Origin: CAYXDO01 sp964463485
GTDB lineage: Bacteria; Myxococcota; Kuafuiibacteriia; Kuafuiibacteriales; Kuafuiibacteriaceae
DNA: 31,391 nucleotides
Reading direction: 5' to 3'
Assembly (NCBI GenBank): GCA_964463485.1
Contig: CAYXDO010000139.1
Location: forward strand, 1-31,391
Below, piece by piece: positions 22,949 to 30,738 of this stretch. The position numbers were made by a program, and so were the translations under genes. The notes beneath the pieces were generated by a model. That model made no database searches. It worked only from the letters and a program-made list of their open reading frames with translations, and was not told where the DNA came from. Numbering within the stretch: the stretch's first letter is position 1; every line of letters starts with the position of its first letter.

Positions 22949-23046
22949 GGGCGAAGCATACGCATCCACCGACAAAAGTGCCGAGGTTTCTGGGGAGCTG
23001 TGCATCGGAGAGGCCGGAGAGCCGACCTCGTCCTCAGGAGCCGCGG

Positions 23047-23475
23047 CTACTTCTTGCGCTTGGTCGGCGCGGGCGGCGCGCTGTCCTTCACGAGCTTTCG
23101 GACTTCGTCGCCCTTGTTCGCCGCGGCGGCCTCGCAGATCCGCTCGGGTGAGCTCGCCTCGACATAGGCCTTCAAGAAGCCCTGGCATCCGCGATTGTCG
23201 AGCTTGGCCAGAGCCTCCGCTCCGATCGAGATCGCTTCGATGCGCGCGCCTTCTTTGTCGCCCGACTGCTCTTTTTCGCACGCCGCTTTCCACGTCGCGT
23301 CCTCGGGCCCCTTGGTGCGGTTTTGCGTCAAATAGCTGCGCACCGCTTGTCCCCATGCGAGCTGGCAATCATCGATTCCGCGCCCGAGCGCCAACGACGA
23401 GCTCCCGAGCACCACCAGCCCTGACGCGAGCGCAACCTTCTGCCCGCTCTGCTTCAACGAGTTCCACCGGATCAT
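23047..23475 (-). CDS. Hypothetical secreted protein, 142 aa
   Basis: The protein has a signal-like N-terminus (QKVALASGLVVLGSSSLALG). The mature part is helical and contains four cysteines: DDCQLAWGQAVRSYL, WKAACEKE, NRGCQGFLKAY and ERICEAAAA. These could form two disulfides. The tail is basic (PPAPTKRKK). I do not recognise the family. The start at 23475 is preceded by a strong GGGAGGAG ribosome binding site. It is 22 bp downstream of the epimerase-like gene on the same strand and may be the last gene of that operon. The [2Fe-2S] gene follows after about 100 bp. Confidence 0.68.
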   Translation of the reverse strand: MIRWNSLKQSGQKVALASGLVVLGSSSLALGRGIDDCQLAWGQAVRSYLTQNRTKGPEDATWKAACEKEQSGDKEGARIEAISIGAEALAKLDNRGCQGFLKAYVEASSPERICEAAAANKGDEVRKLVKDSAPPAPTKRKK

Positions 23476-23497
23476 CCGCTTTCGCTCCTCCCTCGAT

Positions 23498-24436
23498 TTA
23501 CTGGGCCGGTTGGCTCAGCACCGAGCGTATCGTGTCTACCATCGACCATTCTGGTTCGAAACCGAGATCCCGTCGAGCTAACGACCCGTCGACGACACAA
23601 TTGAACTGGATGTGCCGTAGCTCGGGAGACGGAAAGCTCGTCATCCGGGCCCGAAAGGCCCGTTCGAGGGCCCACCGCAACATCGGACCGGGCACGGACA
23701 CGGGTTTTCGGCCCAAAAGCGCCAAAACTCTTGACAGCGGCGCAACCCCGGGTCCCGTCAAGTTGAACACGCCGCGAACGCCCGACGCCAACGCGCACAT
23801 GATCCCGCGGGTCACGTCTTCTTCGTGGATGAACTGAATCATCGGGTCGAAGCCGGTCACCACCGCTGGCCGCTCCAATCGCAGAAAATTCGACGGCGCG
23901 TTCTTCACGCGCGGCCCGACGATATGGACCGGCCGCAGCAACACAGTCTCCACGTGAGGTTCGCGATAGATGAAGCTCGTGACGATCTGATCGACCGAGA
24001 TCAGATCTCGAACCTCGGGGAATGAATCCGCTCCAAGGAGCGGAGCTTCCTCGGTGAGAAAGTGGGAGTTGTCGGGGTGAGGCCCGTAGATGTTCGCGCT
24101 CGTGAGCGCCACGAGCTTGGGCACGCGATGCTTCGCCACCAAGTCCAACAGCCGCCGCGTCCCGACGACGTTGAAGCGGTAGTCGCCGTCGTCAGATCTC
24201 GGGTTGTGAGTGATGCCGAGATGGACCACGCCGCGGAACCTGTGCTTGCGGAAGAGCTCGTCCACCAAGCGAAGGCGCAGATCCGTCTTGTGATGCGTCA
24301 CGTCCTTGGGCAGCCCGCTCATGGGTCTGCGGTCGATCGCCACGACCTCGAACACGCGGTGCAGGCGCTGAACGACGTGGCGCGACAAGCGACCCGCGGC
24401 GCCCGTCACCAAGATCGTTCCGCGCGCCTCGCTCAC
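23498..24436 (-). CDS. NAD(P)-dependent epimerase/dehydratase-like (extended SDR) protein
   Basis: The 312-aa protein has a Rossmann fold, with ILVTGAAGRLSRHVV at the N-terminus (GxxGxxG with Ser in the last Gly position) and VVAIDRRP, whose Asp suggests NAD preference. GVVHLGITHN, NVVGTRRLLDLV and LTSANIYGPHPDN match the extended SDR pattern. However, the segment that should carry the catalytic YxxxK (after the ANIYGP motif) reads EVRDLISVDQIVTSF, so the usual Tyr/Lys pair seems missing. It starts at GTG 24436, overlapping the acyltransferase stop (GTGA), so the two are coupled. The frame runs open upstream to 26017, but that is shadow sequence of the acyltransferase and the genes beyond it. 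It may bind a nucleotide or lipid-linked substrate without classical catalysis. Confidence 0.85.
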   Translation of the reverse strand: MSEARGTILVTGAAGRLSRHVVQRLHRVFEVVAIDRRPMSGLPKDVTHHKTDLRLRLVDELFRKHRFRGVVHLGITHNPRSDDGDYRFNVVGTRRLLDLVAKHRVPKLVALTSANIYGPHPDNSHFLTEEAPLLGADSFPEVRDLISVDQIVTSFIYREPHVETVLLRPVHIVGPRVKNAPSNFLRLERPAVVTGFDPMIQFIHEEDVTRGIMCALASGVRGVFNLTGPGVAPLSRVLALLGRKPVSVPGPMLRWALERAFRARMTSFPSPELRHIQFNCVVDGSLARRDLGFEPEWSMVDTIRSVLSQPAQ

Positions 24437-25314
24437 GCGAACACTCCCTGGCGCTCCGAAAGCCCGCGCGCGAGCAACGCCTCGATCGCGCTCCGCACCT
24501 TCGCGACGTGTTGCAACACGAAGTCGTCTTCTTCGTCGCCGTTGCCTTCGAAGCTCATGGGCTCGCCGAAGTAGATTCGATAGCGCGTGGGCAACGGCAG
24601 CAAGCCAAGCGGTCCAAGGAGCGGGAACGTCGGCGTCACCGGGAAGGCGGGCATGCCGAGCACGTTGGCGATCGGCTCGATGTTGTAGAACGACGGCGCC
24701 TGCTCCTCGGCGCCGACGACCGCTACGGGAACGATAGGCGTGTGCGTCTCGAGCGCGAGCCTCATGAACCCCGTGCCGAAGCGTTCGAGCTGATACCGGC
24801 GATCGTACGTCTTCGAGATCCCTCTGGCGCCCTCCGGAAAGACGAGGATCGCCTCTTCTCTTTCCAAGAGTCGTCGGCAATTGTCCGGCGTCCCGACGAT
24901 CTGCCCGACCCTCGCGAAAAACACCGACACAAAAGGCAGCCGTGGCACCCATTTTTCGACCATCGACCTCACGATCCTCGGAGGCTCGTGCTCGAGGATC
25001 ATCGCCGCCCCGATCATGGCTCCGTCGAACGGAAGCTGACCGGAATGGTTTGAGATCAAAAGGACACGCCCCCCCGGCACGTTCTCCAGGCCCTGGGTGA
25101 GGACCCGAAAATAGTGCCGATACAACCACTCGACGGGCGCCGCGGCGTACTGCACGACCTTGGGATCGAGCCCGAACGGATCCACGCCGAGCTCGCCCAG
25201 ATCCACAGGGACCCGGTGCATTCGCGCGCGGAGCTCGTCGGACACGAGCCCCTCGGCCGCGCGGCGGACCCAGGAGCGAGCGCTCTTTCCCACCTCGTTC
25301 ACGGAATCCGACAC
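24433..25314 (-). CDS. PlsC-like phospholipid/glycerol acyltransferase
   Basis: This is a 1-acylglycerol-3-phosphate acyltransferase-like enzyme that transfers acyl chains to a glycerolipid or other hydroxyl acceptor at the membrane. Family motifs are VLLISNHSGQLPFDG (catalytic His with downstream Asp), a hydrophobic FVSVFFARVGQIVGT segment, ILVFPEGARG (motif III) and TPIVPVAVVGAEEQ. The frame is open up to 25488, but that N-terminal part is Ser-rich and overlaps the divergent nucleotidyltransferase gene. I prefer GTG 25314, giving 293 aa (VSDSVNEVGKSARSW); GTG 25302 is also possible. No strong ribosome binding site is visible for either. It is coupled by a GTGA overlap to the SDR gene. The pair suggests lipid or wax-type metabolism, but the substrate is unknown. 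Confidence 0.85.
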   Translation of the reverse strand: MSDSVNEVGKSARSWVRRAAEGLVSDELRARMHRVPVDLGELGVDPFGLDPKVVQYAAAPVEWLYRHYFRVLTQGLENVPGGRVLLISNHSGQLPFDGAMIGAAMILEHEPPRIVRSMVEKWVPRLPFVSVFFARVGQIVGTPDNCRRLLEREEAILVFPEGARGISKTYDRRYQLERFGTGFMRLALETHTPIVPVAVVGAEEQAPSFYNIEPIANVLGMPAFPVTPTFPLLGPLGLLPLPTRYRIYFGEPMSFEGNGDEEDDFVLQHVAKVRSAIEALLARGLSERQGVFA

Positions 25315-25402
25315 CGCCGGTTTTGTACGCCGCTTGCCGGGAGTCGTCGATACACCCCGTGGCCCCTCGCCGATTCGGAAAAGGTTCGTGTATAGCAGCC
25401 GG

Positions 25403-26410
25403 ATGCGTTCCAACGGCGCGCTCCGGCTCAGCTCTCCGGACGTCCCGGCTCGCGAGCTCGAGGACGAGCTCGAGGTGGCCGTGCTCACGACGATCGCCTA
25501 CTTCGACGTCCATGCATGCGCGCCTGCGGCGCGGGAGGTGCACCGATTCCTGGTGGGGCGAGCCGCGAGCCTCGAGGCGGTGGAGGGCGCTCTCGAACGA
25601 CTGCGAGCGCGCGGCGCCGTCGAGACGAGCGCGGGCCTGTGGTCCTTCGGAGGCAAGCTCCACTTGGTGCCTCGAAGGATCCGCTTCCTGGAACACTCGC
25701 GCCGCCTCTGGCCGGAGGCCAAGAAGATCGCGAACATCATCGAGCGCACGGGGCTCGCCACGGCTGGGTTCATCACCGGATCGCTGGCCGCCGATAACGC
25801 CGACGAGCACGCAGACATCGATTTCTTGTTCACGTACCCGCCCGAGCGAACGTGGACCTCGTTTGCGCTGGTCCGGCTGACCGCGAAGCTCCCCGGCCTC
25901 ACCCGGTGCTGCGCGAACTACGCGATGCCCGAAAACAACTTGGCGATCCTCCCGCAAAATCTGTTCACCGCCTGGGAGCTCGCCAAGGCCGTACCCATGT
26001 TCGGCTTCGACGTTCATGAGCGGCTGCTCCTCGCGAACTCATGGGTCACGAGCTACCTGCCAAACGCCTTCCCCTCTCGCCCCGTGAACCTGCCTGCGCG
26101 CACCGACCCCGATTGGGTCCGGACTCTCACCCATTCCAAATTGTTCCAGTCTGTGGAGCGGGTCGAAAAATCGCGAAAATTCGACCGCGAGCGGCGAGAC
26201 GTCGGCGTCGACATGAGTACCCGAGAGCGCGAGGGTCGGTCCGATCGCCACTCTCCCGTCCGTTCGTCCTTCGTGCTCTCCGAGCTGCACTTTCGAATGA
26301 GTACGCTGGGACTGTCGCGACACCCTATCTTTCCCGAGCTACGTGAGGCCTGCACTCAGCTCACCCTGGAGCTCACCGAGTGGGCCGGAGATCCGATCCC
26401 AGCCCCATGA
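25403..26410 (+). CDS. Nucleotidyltransferase-domain protein with N-terminal helix-turn-helix-like region
   Basis: This is a 335-aa protein. Residues ~25-95 look like a winged helix (VLTTIAYFDVHACAPAAREV, then VEGALERLRARGAVE and a GLWSF wing). Residues ~118-165 hold the nucleotidyltransferase core: GFITGSLAADN (G126, S127), then HADIDFLF with metal-binding D138 and D140. The C-terminal ~170 residues are helical, as in stand-alone MNT-type enzymes that act on proteins, RNA or small molecules. The frame is open upstream from 25160, but that would overlap the divergent acyltransferase. The ATG at 25403 gives MRSNGALRL. Its stop overlaps the radical SAM start (ATGA), so the two are co-translated and probably act on a shared substrate or pathway, which cannot be named. 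Confidence 0.78.
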   Translation: MRSNGALRLSSPDVPARELEDELEVAVLTTIAYFDVHACAPAAREVHRFLVGRAASLEAVEGALERLRARGAVETSAGLWSFGGKLHLVPRRIRFLEHSRRLWPEAKKIANIIERTGLATAGFITGSLAADNADEHADIDFLFTYPPERTWTSFALVRLTAKLPGLTRCCANYAMPENNLAILPQNLFTAWELAKAVPMFGFDVHERLLLANSWVTSYLPNAFPSRPVNLPARTDPDWVRTLTHSKLFQSVERVEKSRKFDRERRDVGVDMSTREREGRSDRHSPVRSSFVLSELHFRMSTLGLSRHPIFPELREACTQLTLELTEWAGDPIPAP

Positions 26411-27462
26411 GGCCGCTCCCCTCGCTCCGTGCCGCGGCGGCGCGAACGGTCACACAACTCACCGGCCGCGCCCACTCGCTTCCGATGCTCGTGATCCTCC
26501 CGCACGAGGGCTGCAACGCCAAGTGTGTCATGTGCGATATCTGGAAGACGAACCCGCGCGGCGTCGAGCTCCCGCTCGAGCGCATCGACACCCTCCTCCC
26601 CGAGCTCCAAGGACTCTCGACCGAACGCATCGTTCTCTCTGGGGGCGAGGCCCTGCTCCACTCCGAGTTCGAAGCGCTCGCGCGACGACTCGCCTCGGCC
26701 GGCGCCAAGCTCACGCTACTCTCGACCGGGTTGACTCTGGCCCGAAACGCACCGCTCGTCGCCGAGCTCTTCGACGAGATCGTCGTGTCCCTGGACGGCC
26801 CGGAGCTCGTTCACGACCAGATTCGACGCGTTCCCCGCGCATTCGAAAAGCTCCGCGGCGGCGTAGCCGCGCTCAAGGCACAGAGGTCGGAGCTCCGAGT
26901 CACCGCGCGCTCCGTCGTACAGCGACTCAACCACCATCTGCTCGAAGCCACGATCGACGCCGCTCGGTCCCTGGGCCTGGACGCCATCAGCTTCCTCGCG
27001 TTCGACGGGACCAGCGATGCCTTCGCACGAACCCCCGGTCTCGCGGCCGAGACCCCATCCGCTGACCAACTCACACCCACGCCAGAAGAGTCGCGTTCTT
27101 TGCTACGACTGATCGGTCACCTAGAAGCTTCGCGTCCGGAGCTCTTCGCGAGCCGCTTCGTCACCGAGTCCCCGGACAAGCTACGCCGAATTCCAAGGCT
27201 GTTTCTGGCGCTCCACGGGCTCGGAGAATTTCCGCAGCCCCGCTGCAACGCTCCGTGGGTCTCCGCCGTCGTCGAAGCCAACGGCGACGTCCGACCGTGT
27301 TTCTTTCACCGACCGATCGGCTCGCTGACGAAAGGCTCGCTGACCGAGGTCCTGAGCTCTCCTCGCGCGGTCGCGTTCCGGCGGAGGCTCGATGTCGCGA
27401 CCGACCCGACGTGCCGCCGGTGCGTCTGCTCCCTCGAGCTCGGGCCCTTTGGGCGACCGTAG
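26407..27462 (+). CDS. Radical SAM protein with SPASM-like C-terminal cluster
   Basis: The 351-aa protein has the radical SAM motif CNAKCVMC (C36, C40, C43), which binds a [4Fe-4S] cluster and cleaves S-adenosylmethionine. It is followed by ERIVLSGGEALLHSEF (the GGE SAM-binding motif), LLSTGL and VVSLDGPE. The C-terminus has a SPASM/twitch-like set: RCNAPWVSAVVEANGDVRPC followed by FFHRPIGSL and CRRCVC (C336, C339, C341), which likely binds an auxiliary cluster. The family includes RiPP maturases, MoaA-like enzymes and Fe-S heme-modifying proteins. No RiPP precursor is seen nearby. It starts at ATG 26407, overlapping the nucleotidyltransferase stop (ATGA). It converges on the 976-aa gene (28-bp gap). 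Confidence 0.9.
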   Translation: MRPLPSLRAAAARTVTQLTGRAHSLPMLVILPHEGCNAKCVMCDIWKTNPRGVELPLERIDTLLPELQGLSTERIVLSGGEALLHSEFEALARRLASAGAKLTLLSTGLTLARNAPLVAELFDEIVVSLDGPELVHDQIRRVPRAFEKLRGGVAALKAQRSELRVTARSVVQRLNHHLLEATIDAARSLGLDAISFLAFDGTSDAFARTPGLAAETPSADQLTPTPEESRSLLRLIGHLEASRPELFASRFVTESPDKLRRIPRLFLALHGLGEFPQPRCNAPWVSAVVEANGDVRPCFFHRPIGSLTKGSLTEVLSSPRAVAFRRRLDVATDPTCRRCVCSLELGPFGRP

Positions 27463-27490
27463 GAAAGTCGCACTCGAGCCCTGGCTTCAT

Positions 27491-30421
27491 TCACCCAGGC
27501 GGCTTCTTCGCCGCGAAGTGGGCCTTGGCCGCCTCCAGGGCGGTCACGCGCAGAGCCTCGAGCTTTGGGTCTACGAGCTTCTGGATGAGCCCTGCCACGT
27601 ACCGATCGAGCTCCTGTTTGGCCACACTCGCTGCGACCGTACTCACCACGACGGGAAGCACCTCGCCCATGACCTCCGCGCCCAAGTCCTTCGATATCTC
27701 GGCCGACACCGGCTCCAGCGTCGGGTTGAGCGCAGTGCTCACGGCCTGAGGGCTGACTTCTGCGCTCACTCGCTCGATGACTCTGCCCACGAGCGCCGAA
27801 AAATCGAGCGCCGAGAGCTCCGCCTGGAGCTTCGTCGCCCGCTCCGACTCCCCCGAGCTCGCGGCCTTCGCCTGAAGCTCCTTGGCCGCGGCTTCCGCCG
27901 CGCCCACCGCCGCCGAATACGTGGCTTCGCGGATCGCCGCTTCGGCGGCCTTGGCCACCACCGGGCTCGCCGCCTGCTGAAGGGCGCTCCTGACCGCGTT
28001 CCGCGCCTGATAGTCGAGGTTGTAGACCGAACCTTTGGCGGAAGGCTCCGCCGCCTTCGCCGCCTTGTCCGTCACGGCAGCCAACACGGACTCGGTCGAG
28101 AGCGTCGAGAGGATCGCCTCCTTCTTCGCCTTCAGCTTCTCGGAGATAGCCTCTTGAGCAGCCTTACCCGCGGCATCCCGAATAGCCCACTCATGCAACC
28201 ACGTCGCCGCGTCCGCGACTTTCACCGCCGCGGACGTGGCGGCTGCCTGGGCTTCGGCGAGCAACTCATCCGTGATGAGGCCTGCCTCTTGAATCGCTGG
28301 CTCCGCCGTCGACTTCAAGCTGTCCGCCACGGCCTGCCGGGCGGCCTGCGCCGCCGCATACTCAGCCGACGACTTCGCGGAGCTCTCGAGCTGCGTCTTC
28401 AACACGCCACGAGCCGACTGCTTCGCCGCCTCCTTGAGCTCCGGCGTGAGCACAGCGCCCGCGCTCGCCTTACACGCCTCGTCGGCGGCGGGACGGGCCT
28501 TCTGCTTGACCAACTCCTTGGCCGCAGTCGTCGCCGCGTACTCCGCGTTGATGTCTTCAGGGAGCTGAAAGAAATTCGGAGACACTCGGATCAGATCGTC
28601 GAGGGACCTTCCGTTGTGAGCTTCGATGCCCTTGCTCTTCAGGTAGTTGATCAGGTCGTTCTTGCGCTGCTGGTTGTCGGTGACGACGTAGTTGATGAAC
28701 GCCGGGTCGTTGCCGACGGGAAAACAGAGCTCGTTGCTCGAGGCGTACTTGGCTTCAATCGTGGCGCAGATCTTCGCGCCGTGATTGTCGTCCTTGAGGC
28801 CGGTGGTCCGGCCAAAGTTGTCGCCGTTGTAGCCGTACCAGTCCGTACGTGCGAGGACGTCTCGACTCAACACCAGCTTGTAGGGCCGACTCCCGCCCCA
28901 GTCCTGGAATCGTTGCCCGCCGTCGATGGCGCTCTGAGTCACCAAACGCGTGAAGACCGAAGTCGCGCCGCCCGTCCCGAAGTCCGAATTCGACGACTTG
29001 CCTTGGACCAACATGCCTTCCTGAAACCTGGTGAGCGACGATTTTTGCCCGCCCGTGAGCGCCTGCCAAACTCTCTCTGGGTTGTCGAGGGTCGAGTAGA
29101 GATAACGCGCGCCGGCCTGCCGACACAGCTCGGGCATCGCAGGATCCATGGTCGTGAAGTAGCCCGGGTAGACTTCTTCGAAGCGAAGGTTCGCCACCCT
29201 CGAGCCCTTCGGATCGACACCGACCGAGCTCAACACGGCCTCGATATCGGAGACCTTCGTACTCTCCGGGTCGATCGTCAAAAGGCCCCGCGCGGCCGGC
29301 TCATTCGTTCGAACGAGCAATCCGAGGAGCAGCAAGCGCTTCGCGTCTTCCTGAGCCATTGGCGCTGCGGCGACCGCCGCTTGATACTCGGCGCTCGTCG
29401 GCCCTAGGCCGAGCTGAGTCAGCGCGTTTTCGAGGTTATAGTGATTTCCGTTCGGCAGAATTCCGTTCCCGCCTTCGGTCTTGGCCCAAGTCATGAAGGC
29501 GGGACCGCTGCGGCCCAACAACAGGCTCGCCAACTTCACGCGCTTTTGGATCTCCCCATTGGAGAGATCGGCCTTGTCGACGGCGTCGAACTGGGCTTGA
29601 CCGGCGTGCTGCCCGGACTTGTCGAGGGCCTCGATCAAACTCTCCGATCCGAGGTCTTCGAGCCGCGAATAGCGGAGCCGCTCTGCCGCCGAAGACGCGA
29701 CCTGGGAGAGCAAAGACATCAGCTTCAATCGCTTGAGCGACGTTGGATTTGCAGGCGCGAACAAACCTTGAAGACCCAGGGTCTTCTGAACCGACGCCAA
29801 CGCCTTGGACGCCTCCGCGTCCGCCCCGTACACCCGGACTCGCATCGCCCCCCGGAGCGCCTCCGGAGAGCTCGTGCAGAGATCGACGCAAGACTTTCCT
29901 GGGTCGACATACTGAAGCACCTGAGCGCTCGAAGGGCTCCAGCGCTGCCCAGTGCGCTTGAGGAAGGACTTCTCAGGGTCGACGCCCTCAGGCGGATAGC
30001 CTTCGAAGAAGGGGAAATCGACGAGCTTGGCACCCTTGTCCTGCATACGTTTGGAGTAAGTCTCGACCGCGCTCCCGTTGAGCCAGAAGAAGACCTCCAC
30101 GCCCGGCATCCCGTCGGACTCGAGGACTCTGCGGGCACTCATCCACATCGTCCGCAGCGACCCGCCATCGAGCTGGAAGCCGGTCGCCCAGCGCCCTTCG
30201 GTCTTCAGCTCGGAGAGGTCGGTTGGGAATCCGGCCAGCACGCCCTCGACGGCGGGCCCAGACGTCACCCGGACGGCCTTTCGCTGCGCTCCGCCGACCT
30301 CGAAAAAGTCCCGGTCGACAGGCTTGACGCCCGCAGGATGGCTCGCCGGTGCGGGATCGGCCGAGACCGGCGTGTTCGAGAGGGTGGTCGCCTTCGGGAT
30401 GGCTGAGTCGATCGTCGTCAT
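27491..30421 (-). CDS. Large alanine-rich protein with ADP-ribosyltransferase-like central block (candidate effector)
   Basis: This is a 976-aa protein of unknown family. It has no signal peptide. Residues ~33-220 form a globular domain (DRDFFEVGG, GFQLDGGSLRTMWMSARRVL, FFWLNGSAVETYSKR). Residues ~225-405 are mainly helical. Residues ~410-615 are arranged like an ADP-ribosyltransferase-type toxin domain: ARYLYSTLDNPERVW, then GMLVQGKSSNSDFGTGGATS followed by VFTRL, YKLVLSRDVLARTDW and NELCFPVGNDPAF. I recall the SSxSDxxxGGAxxVF pattern from polymorphic-toxin-type proteins. Residues ~625-970 are a very Ala/Lys/Glu-rich helical tail with dozens of AxxAA repeats. The ATG at 30421 overlaps the stop of the 106-aa gene (ATGA). 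A secreted effector delivered by a contractile or other injection system is a hypothesis; a structural protein is also possible. Confidence 0.7.
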   Translation of the reverse strand: MTTIDSAIPKATTLSNTPVSADPAPASHPAGVKPVDRDFFEVGGAQRKAVRVTSGPAVEGVLAGFPTDLSELKTEGRWATGFQLDGGSLRTMWMSARRVLESDGMPGVEVFFWLNGSAVETYSKRMQDKGAKLVDFPFFEGYPPEGVDPEKSFLKRTGQRWSPSSAQVLQYVDPGKSCVDLCTSSPEALRGAMRVRVYGADAEASKALASVQKTLGLQGLFAPANPTSLKRLKLMSLLSQVASSAAERLRYSRLEDLGSESLIEALDKSGQHAGQAQFDAVDKADLSNGEIQKRVKLASLLLGRSGPAFMTWAKTEGGNGILPNGNHYNLENALTQLGLGPTSAEYQAAVAAAPMAQEDAKRLLLLGLLVRTNEPAARGLLTIDPESTKVSDIEAVLSSVGVDPKGSRVANLRFEEVYPGYFTTMDPAMPELCRQAGARYLYSTLDNPERVWQALTGGQKSSLTRFQEGMLVQGKSSNSDFGTGGATSVFTRLVTQSAIDGGQRFQDWGGSRPYKLVLSRDVLARTDWYGYNGDNFGRTTGLKDDNHGAKICATIEAKYASSNELCFPVGNDPAFINYVVTDNQQRKNDLINYLKSKGIEAHNGRSLDDLIRVSPNFFQLPEDINAEYAATTAAKELVKQKARPAADEACKASAGAVLTPELKEAAKQSARGVLKTQLESSAKSSAEYAAAQAARQAVADSLKSTAEPAIQEAGLITDELLAEAQAAATSAAVKVADAATWLHEWAIRDAAGKAAQEAISEKLKAKKEAILSTLSTESVLAAVTDKAAKAAEPSAKGSVYNLDYQARNAVRSALQQAASPVVAKAAEAAIREATYSAAVGAAEAAAKELQAKAASSGESERATKLQAELSALDFSALVGRVIERVSAEVSPQAVSTALNPTLEPVSAEISKDLGAEVMGEVLPVVVSTVAASVAKQELDRYVAGLIQKLVDPKLEALRVTALEAAKAHFAAKKPPG

Positions 30422-30738
30422 AGCGCGGCCTGCCGGTAAAACGTCTTCAACTCGTGAGTGCTGTGGAACTCAGGTGAGAGCTCCACGTTGCGCTTCACCC
30501 AGACGTCGTAGAGGTCGAGGGTGAGCGGCCGGAACGCATACACCCAGCCTGAGTCCGTGTACACGACGACGTGAGGACCATCCGCTGCGACGCGACTGAC
30601 TCGATGGGCCCGCTCCCTCGTCGTGTCGTCCCAAAATACCCAGCCATCCCGAATCCCCGCGCGACGGGCAAGGAGTGCCGTCGGGTCGTGGTCGGAACGC
30701 ACGAAATAGATCTCCTTCGCGTCGAGCGTCGGGCTCAT
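30418..30738 (-). CDS. Hypothetical 106-aa partner of the large effector-like protein
   Basis: I do not recognise this protein. It is small, soluble and mixed alpha/beta, with segments IYFVRSDHDPTALLARRAG, GWVFWDDTTRERAHRVSRV, HVVVYTDSGWVYAFRPLTLD and a helical C-terminus HELKTFYRQAAL. It has no signal peptide. The ATG at 30738 has AGAAGG about 7 nt upstream. Its stop overlaps the start of the 976-aa gene (ATGA), so both are made together in a fixed order. A small protein encoded just ahead of a toxin-like protein could be a chaperone, adaptor or immunity protein, but the sequence does not prove any of these. Confidence 0.62.
   Translation of the reverse strand: MSPTLDAKEIYFVRSDHDPTALLARRAGIRDGWVFWDDTTRERAHRVSRVAADGPHVVVYTDSGWVYAFRPLTLDLYDVWVKRNVELSPEFHSTHELKTFYRQAAL

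Noticed and set aside
24437..26017. Upstream continuation of the SDR frame to 839 aa
   Set aside because: That stretch overlaps the acyltransferase and nucleotidyltransferase genes in other frames; the GTG at 24436 starts the Rossmann motif.
27392..30406. 671-aa and 321-aa plus-strand open frames antisense to the large effector-like gene
   Set aside because: Arg/Leu/Ala/His shadow composition; the minus frame is coupled to its neighbour and protein-like throughout.
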